A DNA stretch of 64,000 nucleotides, from positions 3,011,501 to 3,075,500 of the forward strand of contig NZ_CP128540.1 of assembly GCF_021283545.2 (NCBI RefSeq). The letters run 5' to 3'. The notes below the pieces were generated by a model. It was not told the origin of the DNA and did no database searches. It saw only the letters and a program-made list of their open reading frames with translations. Positions 7,775 through 16,937 of this stretch are shown here, one piece after another. Source of the stretch: Pseudomonas alloputida. GTDB taxonomy: Bacteria > Pseudomonadota > Gammaproteobacteria > Pseudomonadales > Pseudomonadaceae. The position numbers and the translations under genes are program-made. Position 1 is the first letter of the stretch. The number at the start of each line of letters is the position of its first letter.

Positions 7775-9142
7775 ATGAACCACAATAAAAAGTTTCTTGC
7801 TGCTCTTACTGCCTTGAGTGCTGCGCTGCTCTTCTCCCATGCGTCGATGGCTGCGGTTTCGGCTGACCAAGCGGCCACACTGAAATCGACACTGACGCCC
7901 CTTGGGGGAGAACGCGCGGGCAATGCGGATGGCAGCATCCCTGCTTGGACTGGCGGTCTCACCAAAGTCGATGCTGCCTACAAGGACGGCGGTAAGCGAG
8001 GCGATCCGTATGCCGGCGATCAGCCTGTGTTGACCATTACTGCCCAGAATATGGCTCAGTACGCAGACAAGTTGACCCCAGGCATCCAGGCGATGCTGAA
8101 AAAGTACCCAGACTCCTACAAGGTTGTCGTCTACCCAACGCACCGCAGTGCTGCAGCACCGCAATCGGTCTACGACGCGACCTTCGCTAACGCGACTAGT
8201 GGCAAGCTGGTGGATGGTGCTTCCGGGCCAATGCCTCAGGGTGCGGCAGGCGGCATTCCATTCCCAATTCCTCAGAACGGTGCAGAGGCTATCTGGAACC
8301 ATCTGCTGCGTTGGCGCGGAGCCTCCTGGCACTCCAGCTTCACGCAGTATCTGACCACTGCCGATGGGAAGCACGTGCTGACCAACGATTCGCGAGCTGA
8401 TCTGCAGATGCCTTGGTACCTGCCAGGTTTCAGTCCGGAGAAAGGTGTTTTCTGGTCGATTCGCATGACCAACGATGGCCCTCCACTGCGCGCCGGTGAA
8501 GCCATCACTGGCCTTGAAAACCTGAATGCCGATAACTCCGCCGCCTGGACTTACCTGCCTGGCCAACGACGCGTTCGCCGCCTGCCTAATGCCTGCTGCG
8601 ACACCCCTACCCCAGCCACTGCTGGCGTCATGAGCTTTGACGAGGTGTACGTCTTCAACGGCCGAATTGACCGTTTCGACTGGAAGCTCGTCGGCAAGAA
8701 AGAGATGTACATCCCGTACAACTCGAACCGGGTGTTCACCGCATCGTCCCCAGAGGCCCTGCTCGATGCGCACCACATGAAAGCTGATGCCGTGCGTTGG
8801 GAGCTCCACCGCGTCTGGGTAGTTGAAGCGACCTTGAAAAGCGGCGCGCGCCACGTCATGCCGAAGAGCACCTACTACCTCGATGAAGATACCTGGACTG
8901 CTGTCCTGGGTGATCGATACGACGCTCGTGGTCAACTCGCAAAGGTGGTGTGGACTTCCCCGGTTGTCCTGCCTGACCTCCCAGGCGTCACCTCGTTGAC
9001 CAACGGCTTCTACGACCTGCTCTCCGGATCCTGGTTCGTGGGCGACGTTTACGCAGGCAAGAACGAGCAGTACCGCATCGTGCCGCCATACAAGGACTCG
9101 GTTTTCACCGCTGACGCAATGGCGGGCGAAGGAGTTCGTTGA
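7775..9142 (+). CDS. DUF1329 periplasmic protein
   Basis: This protein of 455 residues has a clear signal peptide (MNHNKKFLAALTALSAALLF, cleaved near ASMA). The mature part begins with a pattern typical of DUF1329, including LTPLGGERAGNADG and IPAWTGGL. DUF1329 members have been proposed to have a LolB-like lipid-binding fold. The gene follows the DUF1302 porin by 14 bp. The family is almost always found with DUF1302 and an RND exporter, which suggests a periplasmic carrier of hydrophobic molecules between the two membranes. Its molecular function is not established. Confidence 0.8.
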   Translation: MNHNKKFLAALTALSAALLFSHASMAAVSADQAATLKSTLTPLGGERAGNADGSIPAWTGGLTKVDAAYKDGGKRGDPYAGDQPVLTITAQNMAQYADKLTPGIQAMLKKYPDSYKVVVYPTHRSAAAPQSVYDATFANATSGKLVDGASGPMPQGAAGGIPFPIPQNGAEAIWNHLLRWRGASWHSSFTQYLTTADGKHVLTNDSRADLQMPWYLPGFSPEKGVFWSIRMTNDGPPLRAGEAITGLENLNADNSAAWTYLPGQRRVRRLPNACCDTPTPATAGVMSFDEVYVFNGRIDRFDWKLVGKKEMYIPYNSNRVFTASSPEALLDAHHMKADAVRWELHRVWVVEATLKSGARHVMPKSTYYLDEDTWTAVLGDRYDARGQLAKVVWTSPVVLPDLPGVTSLTNGFYDLLSGSWFVGDVYAGKNEQYRIVPPYKDSVFTADAMAGEGVR

Positions 9143-9146
9143 TGCT

Positions 9147-9166
9147 GGCGGGGCGCTTGCCCCGCC
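9147..9166 (+). terminator. Perfect 8-bp GC-rich intra-operon hairpin
   Basis: GGCGGGGC and GCCCCGCC pair around a GCTT loop, 4 bp after the DUF1329 stop. TGCTTCTTA follows, only a weak T tract. It probably stabilises or attenuates the transcript between DUF1329 and the propeller gene. Confidence 0.55.
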
Positions 9167-9199
9167 TGCTTCTTATAAGAACAAGAAAGGTTTTACGAG

Positions 9200-10258
9200 A
9201 TGAAAAAGATAGTCTCAGGAATGCTCTTGCTTGCAAGCTGCTCACTCACGATGGTCGCGCCAGCCGGGGCCAATGATGGACTCTCCCAAGCCTCAGTGCT
9301 CGGGCCTCAAGCATTGCATGCAGTGCTACTGGACATCGATCACGCCGGCGCTCGTTTGGTTGCCGTGGGCGAGCGCGGCGTTGTACTGCTGTCTGATGAT
9401 AACGGCCTGAGCTGGCGGCAAGCTCCAAGTCCTGTGAGCACTACGCTGACCAGCGTGCAGTTCGTGGACTCTTCCAATGGTTGGGCCGTTGGTCACTCCG
9501 GCGTTGTGCTGCATAGCGCGGACGCTGGGGCGAGCTGGCAAGTACAGCTGGACGGCACGCAGGCTGCAGCGATCGAGCTCCAGGCCGCTGAGCATTCTGG
9601 AGACGCCAAGCGCCTTGCCTCCGCTCAGCGTTTGTCGGCGGATGGCGCTGACAAGCCCCTTCTGGCGATCAACTTCAGCGATGCCCACAACGGGATCGTT
9701 GTCGGCGCTTACGGGCTTGCGTTGCTTACCCGTGACGGAGGGAAAACCTGGCAGTCCAAGATGGGGGATCTCCCGAATCCTCGTGGATTGCATTACTACG
9801 CGATGGCTCGCCACCACGACGAGATTCTGATCGCTGGAGAGCAGGGCCTTCTGCTCCGCTCTACGGATGGCGGCGCCAGCTTCAGTGCACTCCAAGGCTC
9901 CTACGATGGGAGCTACTTCGCAGCCGCGATTCTGCCCAGCGGACGACTTCTCGTCGGAGGCCTGCGAGGCAAGCTTTTCTCTTCTGACGATGACGGGGCC
10001 ACTTTCAACGCGATCGATACCCCTGCTCCGGCATCTCTTAACGCCATTCGCGTTGAGGGTGAGCAGCTGCTCCTGACCAATCAGACCGGCATGGTTCTGA
10101 AAGGCGGCCTCAAGGATTTGAAGCTTGAACCCATCGCTGTATCTGAAGGACTTCCGCTCAGTGCTGTGACAGCCACGCCCGACGGCAACCTGGTTGCTGT
10201 GGGTGTAGCCGGAGCACAACGTGTTGCGCCTTCTTCCCTCTCCAAAATCGCGGATTAA
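9200..10258 (+). CDS. YCF48/BNR-type beta-propeller, periplasmic
   Basis: The 352-residue protein has a signal peptide (MKKIVSGMLLLASCSLTMVA) and repeated blades with the patterns VLLSDDNGLSW, VLHSADAGASW, LLTRDGGKTW, LLRSTDGGASF and LFSSDDDGATF. These S/T-x-D-x-G-x-x-W/F units are Asp-box (BNR/YCF48) repeats of a beta-propeller. The gene lies 4 bp before the RND exporter gene. In other bacteria a YCF48-type protein accompanies the same RND/DUF1302/DUF1329 set, so it probably is a periplasmic scaffold or adaptor of that complex. No enzymatic residues are apparent. Confidence 0.8.
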   Translation: MKKIVSGMLLLASCSLTMVAPAGANDGLSQASVLGPQALHAVLLDIDHAGARLVAVGERGVVLLSDDNGLSWRQAPSPVSTTLTSVQFVDSSNGWAVGHSGVVLHSADAGASWQVQLDGTQAAAIELQAAEHSGDAKRLASAQRLSADGADKPLLAINFSDAHNGIVVGAYGLALLTRDGGKTWQSKMGDLPNPRGLHYYAMARHHDEILIAGEQGLLLRSTDGGASFSALQGSYDGSYFAAAILPSGRLLVGGLRGKLFSSDDDGATFNAIDTPAPASLNAIRVEGEQLLLTNQTGMVLKGGLKDLKLEPIAVSEGLPLSAVTATPDGNLVAVGVAGAQRVAPSSLSKIAD

Positions 10259-10261
10259 GCC

Positions 10262-12721
10262 ATGCATGTACCAACCTCCTCCGCTCCCCCTTCGGGCAAT
10301 CTCGAAGACTTCAATAGTGCCTCAGGTTCCCTGCTGGAGCGCGCGCTGTTCAACAATCGTGCTTTGGTACTGTTGCTCTGCATTGCCGCTACTCTGCTCC
10401 TGGGCTGGCAGGCCACGCGCCTGACGCTGAACGCCAGCTTCGAGAAGATGATCCCGCGCGAGCATCCGTTCATCGTCAATTACCTGGAGCACCGCGACGA
10501 ACTCAAGGGCCTGGGTAATGCCGTGCGCATCGCAGTTGCCAATCCCCAGGGCAGCATCTACGACAAGACATACCTCAAAGTCCTTGAGCAGATCAGTGAT
10601 GAGGTCTACCTGCTCCCGGGTGTCGACCGCGCTGCCATGAAGTCCTTGTGGACACCGTCTACGCGCTGGACGGGGGTAACAGAGGAAGGTCTCGAAGGTG
10701 GGCCAGTTATCCCTGATGGCTACGATGGTGAGCCCAAGAGCTTGGAGGCGCTGAAACGAAACGTTGAACGCTCGAACGAAATTGGCCAGTTGGTTGCCTT
10801 CGATCAGCGATCCAGCATTGTCTATGTTCCGCTGCTGGCGCAGACGCCGGATGGTCAGCCACTGGACTACACCAGCTTTGCTCATGAGCTTGAGCAGCTG
10901 CGTGCCAAATACCAGTCTCAGGGTGTTGAGATTCACATCACGGGCTTTGCAAAGGTCGTGGGTGATTTGATCGATGGTTTGAAGCAGATCCTGGTGTTCT
11001 TCGGCGTGGCCATCCTGATCACCGCTGCAGTGCTCTATTGGTACACCCGCTGCGTGCGCAGCACCTTTCTGGTGGTCATGTGTTCGCTGGTTGCCGTGGT
11101 ATGGCAGTTGGGTCTGCTTCCGATGCTGGGGTACGAGCTCGACCCCTACTCGGTGTTGGTACCGTTTCTTGTATTCGCCATCGGTATGAGCCATGGCGCG
11201 CAGAAAATGAACGGCATCATGCAAGACATCGGGCGCGGGATGCACCGCCTGGTGGCTGCACGCTTCACGTTCCGTCGGCTGTTCCTGGCTGGCCTGACCG
11301 CCCTGCTGTGCGACGCCGTAGGTTTCGCGGTTCTGATGATCATCAAGATTCAAGTGATCCAAGACTTGGCAGTGATTGCGAGCCTTGGTGTCGCGGTACT
11401 CATCTTCACCAACCTGATCTTGTTGCCCATTGTTCTTTCTTACATCGGCGTAAGCCCTAAAGCTGCTCGGCGTAGCTTGCGTGCAGAAGAGGCTGAGGCG
11501 TCTGGCGCGGACAAGCATGCGGTATGGCGCTTCCTTGATCTGTTCACCCGCAAACGTTGGGCAACAGCCTGCGTCATCGTTGCTGCTGCAATGGCCGTCG
11601 CAGGCTACGCGATCAGCCTGCAGTTGAAGGTCGGCGATCTTGATGCTGGGGCACCTGAGCTGCGACCTGACTCTCGATACAACCAGGACAACCTCTTCAT
11701 CACCCAACACTACGGTGCGAGCAGTGACCTCTTTGCGGTCATGATCAAGACTCCACCGGGGCAATGTTCGGCATTCAGCACCCTCAAGAAAGTCGACGAT
11801 TTGGATTGGCAATTGCGCGGGCTTGAAGGCGTAGATTCGACAAACTCGTTGGCGCTGCTCAATCGGCGTGTGCTGGTTGGCCTCTCGGAAGGCAACCCGA
11901 AATGGTACGAGCTGGTGAACAACCAAGCGACCTTGAACATGGTCACTGCGGGCGCTCCTCGCGGCTTGTACAACGATGATTGCAGCCTCCTGACAGTCTT
12001 TGCCTACCTCAAAGACCACAAGGCTGACACCCTCACCGACGTGGTTTCGAATGTGGAGCGCTTCTCCCTGGCCAACTCCTCGGAGGACGCGACATTCCTG
12101 ATGGCTGCTGGGAGTGCAGGGATCGAAGCGGCGACCAACATCGTTGTGAAGAAGGCCAACCATGACATGCTCTGGTGGGTGTACGGCGCGGTCACTTTGC
12201 TGTGCCTGGTGACATTCCGCTCCTGGAGGGCCGTGGTTTGCGCAGTTCTTCCGCTTGTACTCACCTCCATTCTTTGTGAGGCCTTGATGGTGGCACTGGG
12301 GATCGGGGTCAAGGTCTCCACCCTCCCCGTCATCGCCCTGGGCGTCGGCATCGGTGTCGATTACGCACTGTATGTGATGAGCATCGTCCTGGCGCAACTG
12401 CGTCAAGGCGCCAGCTTGTCCCGAGCCTACTACCAAGCACTGCTCTTCACAGGGAAGGTCGTGATGCTGACGGGGGTGACCCTGGCAATCGGTGTGGGTA
12501 CCTGGATCTTCTCTCCGATCAAGTTCCAGGCCGACATGGGTGTGCTGCTTGCCTTCATGTTCATCTGGAACATGGTCGGCGCCCTCATCCTCCTCCCTGC
12601 CCTGGCCTATTTCCTACTGCCTCAGCGTTCGCCTGAAAAATCAGCGGTTGCTGTTCCTGAGCAGAAGCACACTCAAACCCCACCTTGCAGTGAAGTGCAC
12701 AAGGCAGTGCCGTGGGCGTAG
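10262..12721 (+). CDS. RND-superfamily (MMPL-type) transporter
   Basis: The 819-residue inner-membrane protein is made of two homologous halves, each with a transmembrane helix, a large periplasmic loop and about five further helices. The second half has the usual motif ALGVGIGVDYALY with Asp. The matching place in the first half reads FAIGMSHGAQKM, with His where many relatives have an acidic residue. The protein probably moves hydrophobic substrate using the proton gradient together with the three preceding gene products. The long open frame on the opposite strand (10322-12436) is a coding shadow. Import or export cannot be decided from sequence. Confidence 0.85.
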   Translation: MHVPTSSAPPSGNLEDFNSASGSLLERALFNNRALVLLLCIAATLLLGWQATRLTLNASFEKMIPREHPFIVNYLEHRDELKGLGNAVRIAVANPQGSIYDKTYLKVLEQISDEVYLLPGVDRAAMKSLWTPSTRWTGVTEEGLEGGPVIPDGYDGEPKSLEALKRNVERSNEIGQLVAFDQRSSIVYVPLLAQTPDGQPLDYTSFAHELEQLRAKYQSQGVEIHITGFAKVVGDLIDGLKQILVFFGVAILITAAVLYWYTRCVRSTFLVVMCSLVAVVWQLGLLPMLGYELDPYSVLVPFLVFAIGMSHGAQKMNGIMQDIGRGMHRLVAARFTFRRLFLAGLTALLCDAVGFAVLMIIKIQVIQDLAVIASLGVAVLIFTNLILLPIVLSYIGVSPKAARRSLRAEEAEASGADKHAVWRFLDLFTRKRWATACVIVAAAMAVAGYAISLQLKVGDLDAGAPELRPDSRYNQDNLFITQHYGASSDLFAVMIKTPPGQCSAFSTLKKVDDLDWQLRGLEGVDSTNSLALLNRRVLVGLSEGNPKWYELVNNQATLNMVTAGAPRGLYNDDCSLLTVFAYLKDHKADTLTDVVSNVERFSLANSSEDATFLMAAGSAGIEAATNIVVKKANHDMLWWVYGAVTLLCLVTFRSWRAVVCAVLPLVLTSILCEALMVALGIGVKVSTLPVIALGVGIGVDYALYVMSIVLAQLRQGASLSRAYYQALLFTGKVVMLTGVTLAIGVGTWIFSPIKFQADMGVLLAFMFIWNMVGALILLPALAYFLLPQRSPEKSAVAVPEQKHTQTPPCSEVHKAVPWA

Positions 12722-12821
12722 CGACTTTGAAAGGCTCGGTGGGCTGTCAGTTGCAGGCGACGCTATGTGTGCGGCCTAGGACTGACGCCCATCGCTCAGA
12801 TTATTCAGGCACAGGTGCTGT

Positions 12822-13595
12822 ATGAACGAACTCTTTTCTCTTAGTGCCAAAACGGCGCTTATCACCGGTGCTACACGAGGAATAGGCCTTGCGATCGCCT
12901 ATGCCCTTGGGCGAGCGGGCGCCAAGTTAATTGTGAGCAGTGAAAGTCACAGCGAAACGTCTAGCGTCGCCCAGACATTGAATGATGCGGGGATTGATGC
13001 CATTGGGATTGCTGCTGATTTGAGCAAGCAAGACGAGGTGCATGCATTGGCTGCTCAGGCCATCAAGCATTACGGGCGCATCGACGTCCTGGTGTGCAAT
13101 GCCGGCGTAGCGCCGCACTTAGGGGCGATGAGCTCGGCGAGCGATGCAGACTGGGAATTGACCCTCAACGTGAACCTGCGAAGTGCTATCTGGCTCACCA
13201 ATGGATTACTGCCCGCCATGGCTGAGCATGGCGGTGGCAGCGTCATTCTCATGTCAAGCATTGCCGGCGTGCGCGGGAACAAAGCGCTCGGTCTGTATGG
13301 CCTTTCCAAAGCGGCCCTCTCGCAGCTCGCCCGCAACCTGGCGGTCGAATGGGGGCCGCAAAACATTCGGGTGAATTCGATCAGCCCCGGTGTGATTCAA
13401 ACCGAATTCGCTCGCCCCCTGACCGATAACGCCGAAGTTATGCAGCGCCGTCTCGCACTGACGCCGCTTCGCCGTGTTGGACGCCCGGAGGAAGTAGCTG
13501 CTGTTGCCTTGCTGCTGGCCTCGCCGGGCGGCGCATTCATCAGTGGTCAGAACATTATTGTCGATGGTGGCACAACCATCGGTGACGGAAACTAA
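12822..13595 (+). CDS. SDR-family oxidoreductase
   Basis: The 257-residue protein is a classical short-chain dehydrogenase. It has the NAD(P) motif TGATRGIG (about 14-21), NAG (about 90) and the Ser...Tyr-x3-Lys active site in MSSIAGVRG and LYGLSKAAL, and it ends with DGGTTIGDG. It likely oxidises or reduces a hydroxyl or keto group of a pathway intermediate in the cytoplasm. A 100-bp gap separates it from the RND gene, so a second promoter is possible. The cupin gene follows after 10 bp with AAAGGAG as its ribosome site. Confidence 0.85.
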   Translation: MNELFSLSAKTALITGATRGIGLAIAYALGRAGAKLIVSSESHSETSSVAQTLNDAGIDAIGIAADLSKQDEVHALAAQAIKHYGRIDVLVCNAGVAPHLGAMSSASDADWELTLNVNLRSAIWLTNGLLPAMAEHGGGSVILMSSIAGVRGNKALGLYGLSKAALSQLARNLAVEWGPQNIRVNSISPGVIQTEFARPLTDNAEVMQRRLALTPLRRVGRPEEVAAVALLLASPGGAFISGQNIIVDGGTTIGDGN

Positions 13596-13605
13596 AGGAG
13601 ATCCT

Positions 13606-14178
13606 ATGCAAACCCTTCCTACTTTCAAGCGTGTGGTAACCGGTCACAATGGTGAAGGCCTTGCGGTGGTCGCCAGCAGCGCGCCAACGCCGAACAACTT
13701 CCCGCTTAAAGCAGTGCCAGGCACCGTCTTCTACGAAGTCTGGAACAGCGCGACGACCCCTGCGCCGCTGGACAACGCAGATGACCCGACCTCTCAGCCA
13801 CTTCAACTGAGCCCTGGCCCGCTGGGCAGCGTTATCCGCGTCGTGGACATTCCGCCAGATAGCGTACAGAACCAGGTCAGTGCCGAAGATGCTGCCGCTG
13901 CATTTGCAGAAATTGGTGAGTCTCACGCCGGCACCGGGAAAGCGGACTCGAAGCACAAGCTGATGCACCGCACCGAGACGCTCGATTACGGCATCGTCAC
14001 TGAGGGCGAGGTATGGCTGGTGCTGGATGAAGAGGAAGTGCACCTCAAGCGAGGTGACATCGTTGTCCAGCGCGGCACCAATCACGCCTGGAGCAACCGT
14101 ACTGAACAGATGTCGCGGATGGTCTTCATCCTGCTTGACGGACGTTACGCACCTGAACTGCAGGAGCTGCTGGGATGA
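13606..14178 (+). CDS. Cupin-domain protein
   Basis: The start ATG at 13606 follows AAAGGAGATCCT. The 190-residue protein has a C-terminal cupin barrel (about 110-185) with the segments GEVWLVLDEEEVHLKRGDIV and RGTNHAWSN, the second supplying the likely metal His. Proteins of this shape in aromatic pathways act as small dioxygenases, isomerases or decarboxylases on ring-opened acids. The exact reaction cannot be read from the sequence. The stop codon overlaps the next start as ATGA, which indicates translational coupling with the FAA hydrolase. Confidence 0.75.
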   Translation: MQTLPTFKRVVTGHNGEGLAVVASSAPTPNNFPLKAVPGTVFYEVWNSATTPAPLDNADDPTSQPLQLSPGPLGSVIRVVDIPPDSVQNQVSAEDAAAAFAEIGESHAGTGKADSKHKLMHRTETLDYGIVTEGEVWLVLDEEEVHLKRGDIVVQRGTNHAWSNRTEQMSRMVFILLDGRYAPELQELLG

Positions 14179-15167
14179 AGCTCGCTACGCTCAACGACGA
14201 TACCCGGGACGGGACGCTGATTGTAGTTTCCCGAGATCTGCAGCATGCAGTTATCGCAGGGCAGGCAGCGCCCACAATGCAGGCGGCACTGGAGAATTGG
14301 GCGAATGTTGAAGCGCACCTGGCGTCCCTGTACCACCAGCTGAATTCTGGTGACGCTGCCGACGCGTTCGTGCTCACGTTTGATCAACTGATGGCTCCCC
14401 TGCCCAGGGCATGGCAGTGGTTAGATGGTTCGTGCTTCCTGACCCACGGCAAGTTGATGCAGAAAGCATTTAACCTGGAGCCGATCGAGAACGCCGACAC
14501 CATTCCGTTGATCTACCAGGGTGCGGGTGACGACTTCCTGGGCCCGAATGAAGACGTTGCGCTTCCCTCTGAAGCGGACGGCATCGATTTCGAGGGTGAG
14601 TTTGCGGTGCTGCTGGACGATGTTCCCATGGGATGCCCTGCAGACGAGGCGTTGCGCCATGTCCGCTTAGTGCTTCAGTTGAACGACGTCAGCTTGCGTG
14701 CCCTCGGCCCACGCGAAATGAAAACAGGTTTTGGTTTTCTCCAGGCCAAACCCTCCAGCAGCTTCGCGCCTGTAGCCGTGACTCCAGACGAACTGGGTGA
14801 TGCTTGGGGAGATGGTCGGGTGCATCTGCCTCTGAACGTGGAGTGGAATGGTGAATGGTTCGGACACCCGCACGGGGGTGAAATGCACTTCGGCTTCCAC
14901 CAGCTGATTGCTCATGCTGCGCGCACCCGCCGTCTGAGCGCTGGCACCCTTGTAGGGTCAGGTACTGTCTCCAACAACGATCGCTCCGTAGGGTCAGCGT
15001 GTATCGCTGAGCGTCGAGCGATTGAAACCATTGCTAACGGTGCACCCATCACTCCGTTTATGCGCTTCGGAGATCGTGTCCGAATGGAGGCGAAGGGCGC
15101 CGACGGTAGCGCACTCTTCGGGCCGATCGACCAGCGAATTGTGCAAGGAGGTGCGCCATGCGTGTAA
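14175..15167 (+). CDS. Fumarylacetoacetate hydrolase-family protein
   Basis: The 330-residue protein has an FAA hydrolase C-terminal domain (about 120-328), seen in the acidic metal-binding segment DGIDFEGEFAVL, LNDVSLR and the late GSGTVSNND. The family hydrolyses or hydrates C-C bonds in 1,3-dicarbonyl acids such as fumarylpyruvate, or decarboxylates oxo-acids. It fits the final breakdown of a ring-opened acid in this pathway. It is coupled by overlaps at both ends, 4 bp with the cupin gene and 10 bp with the epimerase gene. Confidence 0.85.
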   Translation: MKLATLNDDTRDGTLIVVSRDLQHAVIAGQAAPTMQAALENWANVEAHLASLYHQLNSGDAADAFVLTFDQLMAPLPRAWQWLDGSCFLTHGKLMQKAFNLEPIENADTIPLIYQGAGDDFLGPNEDVALPSEADGIDFEGEFAVLLDDVPMGCPADEALRHVRLVLQLNDVSLRALGPREMKTGFGFLQAKPSSSFAPVAVTPDELGDAWGDGRVHLPLNVEWNGEWFGHPHGGEMHFGFHQLIAHAARTRRLSAGTLVGSGTVSNNDRSVGSACIAERRAIETIANGAPITPFMRFGDRVRMEAKGADGSALFGPIDQRIVQGGAPCV

Positions 15168-16156
15168 TGATCAGCGGAGCTAATGGCTTCGTCGGTCGCG
15201 AGCTCGTCGAGCGCTTGCTGCAGCAAGGCCAACTGCGCGGACAAAAGATCGAAGCCATTCTTGCCGTAGACCAGACTACCGATGGCCTTCCTGACGATAG
15301 CCGTCTTCGCCGGCATGAAGGGAGCATCACCAATCCTGCGCTTCTGCGGCGAGTACTAGCGGATGGCATCGATGTTGTTTTCCACCTGGTCAGCATTCCA
15401 GGCGGTGCAGCAGAGGCCAACTACGATCTCGGCTACCAGGTCAATCTGCAAGCCAGCCTGGAATTGCTCCAGCAACTCCGAAACCGCCAGCGCCCTCCTG
15501 TCCTGGTCTATGCGAGCAGCGTTGCGGTCTATGGAGGGGATTTACCGGCTCGTATGGATGAGTCTCAACCTGCGCATCCGCAACTGTCCTATGCGGCACA
15601 CAAGCGGATGGTCGAAATCGGCATCGAAGATCTGGTGCGCCGGGGTGAGCTGGACGGACGCGTTGTCCGCCTGCCTGGGATCGTGGCCCGCCCGCAGGAG
15701 CCGAACGGGTTGAAGTCCGCCTTCATGAGCGACTTGCTGCATGCCTATGCGGCTGGCGAAGCCTATGAGTGCCCGGTTTCACCTAAAGCAACCTGCTGGT
15801 GGATGTCGGCAAGCTGCTGTGTGGACAACCTTATCCGTGCTGCAGAATTGAGCGAGTCTCAGGGGAATCGAATCTGGCAACTGCCAGTTCTGCAGCTCTC
15901 CATAAGTGAAATCCTTGAGGCTCTTGCATCGCGATTCGGCGCTGAGAACAGTAAAAACATCCGGTTCAATCCAGACCCCCAGCTTGAGGCGCTGTTCGGG
16001 AGCCTGCCTCCTCTGCGCGCCACACGCGCCCGCGAATTCGGCTTTCGGAATGATCGCTCGGCTGCCCAGCTGATTCGGAACGCACTCGGCAAGTACCCAC
16101 CCTTCACTCGCCCCAAGAGCACGGAAGTAGGGATTACTACTCATGAACTTGGCTAA
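15158..16156 (+). CDS. NAD-dependent epimerase/dehydratase-family protein
   Basis: The 332-residue extended SDR has the nucleotide motif SGANGFVG (about 6-13), YASSVAVYGG (about 127) and the catalytic Tyr-x3-Lys in LSYAAHKRM (about 150). Closest by pattern are DenD-like dehydrogenases that oxidise a hydroxy-acid. A dehydrogenase or reductase role on a side-chain intermediate seems more likely than sugar metabolism, given the neighbours. It overlaps the preceding gene by 10 bp and the next by 14 bp. Confidence 0.75.
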   Translation: MRVMISGANGFVGRELVERLLQQGQLRGQKIEAILAVDQTTDGLPDDSRLRRHEGSITNPALLRRVLADGIDVVFHLVSIPGGAAEANYDLGYQVNLQASLELLQQLRNRQRPPVLVYASSVAVYGGDLPARMDESQPAHPQLSYAAHKRMVEIGIEDLVRRGELDGRVVRLPGIVARPQEPNGLKSAFMSDLLHAYAAGEAYECPVSPKATCWWMSASCCVDNLIRAAELSESQGNRIWQLPVLQLSISEILEALASRFGAENSKNIRFNPDPQLEALFGSLPPLRATRAREFGFRNDRSAAQLIRNALGKYPPFTRPKSTEVGITTHELG

Positions 16157-16937
16157 ATTTCGCATGCTCGACCTCTCGGTCAGCCTGGACAACAACCCCT
16201 ATACGGATCCTCCACCCCTACTGCCCAAGATTGACTACATGGATCATCAGCAGGGGTGGCCAGAGGTGGCCGCGATGTTCCCAGGGCTTCGCAAGGAAGA
16301 TTTGCCTGGAAACGAGTCGTGGGCAGCAGAACGGCTAAGTATCACCACGCACAGCGGTACGCACATGGATGCGCCTTGGCACTATGCCTCGACAACGGAT
16401 GGTGGAAAGCCCGCCTACGGGATCGATGAGCTGCTTCTGGAGTGGTGCTTGAAGCCAGGCGTCAAATTGGACTTTCGCCACTTGCCAGACGGGTATGTCG
16501 TGAGCGTTGCCGATGTAGAGGCTGAATTGAGGCGCATCGATCACGAGATTCAGCCACTGGAAATCGTAGTGATCAATACCCGCGCCGGAAGCCTTTTTGG
16601 GCAGCCTGGCTATCTCGATGCGGGTGTTGGGATGGGGCGCAATGCCACTCTATACCTCCTTGAAAAAGGGGTTCGGGTCGTTGGTACGGACGCATGGAGT
16701 TGGGATGCGCCCTTCAAGTTTACCCGCGAGCGCTTCGCACAGACTGGGGATGCATCAATTGTCTGGGAGGGCCACAAAGCCGGTCGTGACATAGGCTACG
16801 GTCAAATGGAAAAGCTGGCGAACCTGGAGCAACTCCCTTCATCTGGGTTCTGGATCTCATGCTTCCCCTACAAAATCAGGCATGCGTCCGCAGGCTTCGT
16901 CCGAGCTGTAGCGTTGCTGGATGACGATCGCTCCTGA
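16143..16937 (+). CDS. Cyclase-family metal-dependent hydrolase
   Basis: This 264-residue protein belongs to the kynurenine formamidase/cyclase family (PF04199). The metal-binding motif HSGTHMDAPWH is present near residue 75. Enzymes of this family hydrolyse amides, lactones or ring-opened carbonyl acids with Zn or Mn. It is the last gene of the operon, overlapping the epimerase by 14 bp, and may open a lactone or cut the final intermediate. There is no clear terminator directly after it. Confidence 0.85.
   Translation: MNLAKFRMLDLSVSLDNNPYTDPPPLLPKIDYMDHQQGWPEVAAMFPGLRKEDLPGNESWAAERLSITTHSGTHMDAPWHYASTTDGGKPAYGIDELLLEWCLKPGVKLDFRHLPDGYVVSVADVEAELRRIDHEIQPLEIVVINTRAGSLFGQPGYLDAGVGMGRNATLYLLEKGVRVVGTDAWSWDAPFKFTRERFAQTGDASIVWEGHKAGRDIGYGQMEKLANLEQLPSSGFWISCFPYKIRHASAGFVRAVALLDDDRS

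Noticed and set aside
7694..8935. 413-codon open frame antisense to DUF1329
   Set aside because: Shadow of a well-recognised secreted protein gene in GC-rich DNA; no ribosome site or domain.
10322..12436. 704-codon open frame antisense to the RND transporter
   Set aside because: It mirrors the RND gene over its whole length, has low-complexity His/Gln-rich composition and no family pattern. The plus-strand gene is clearly coding.
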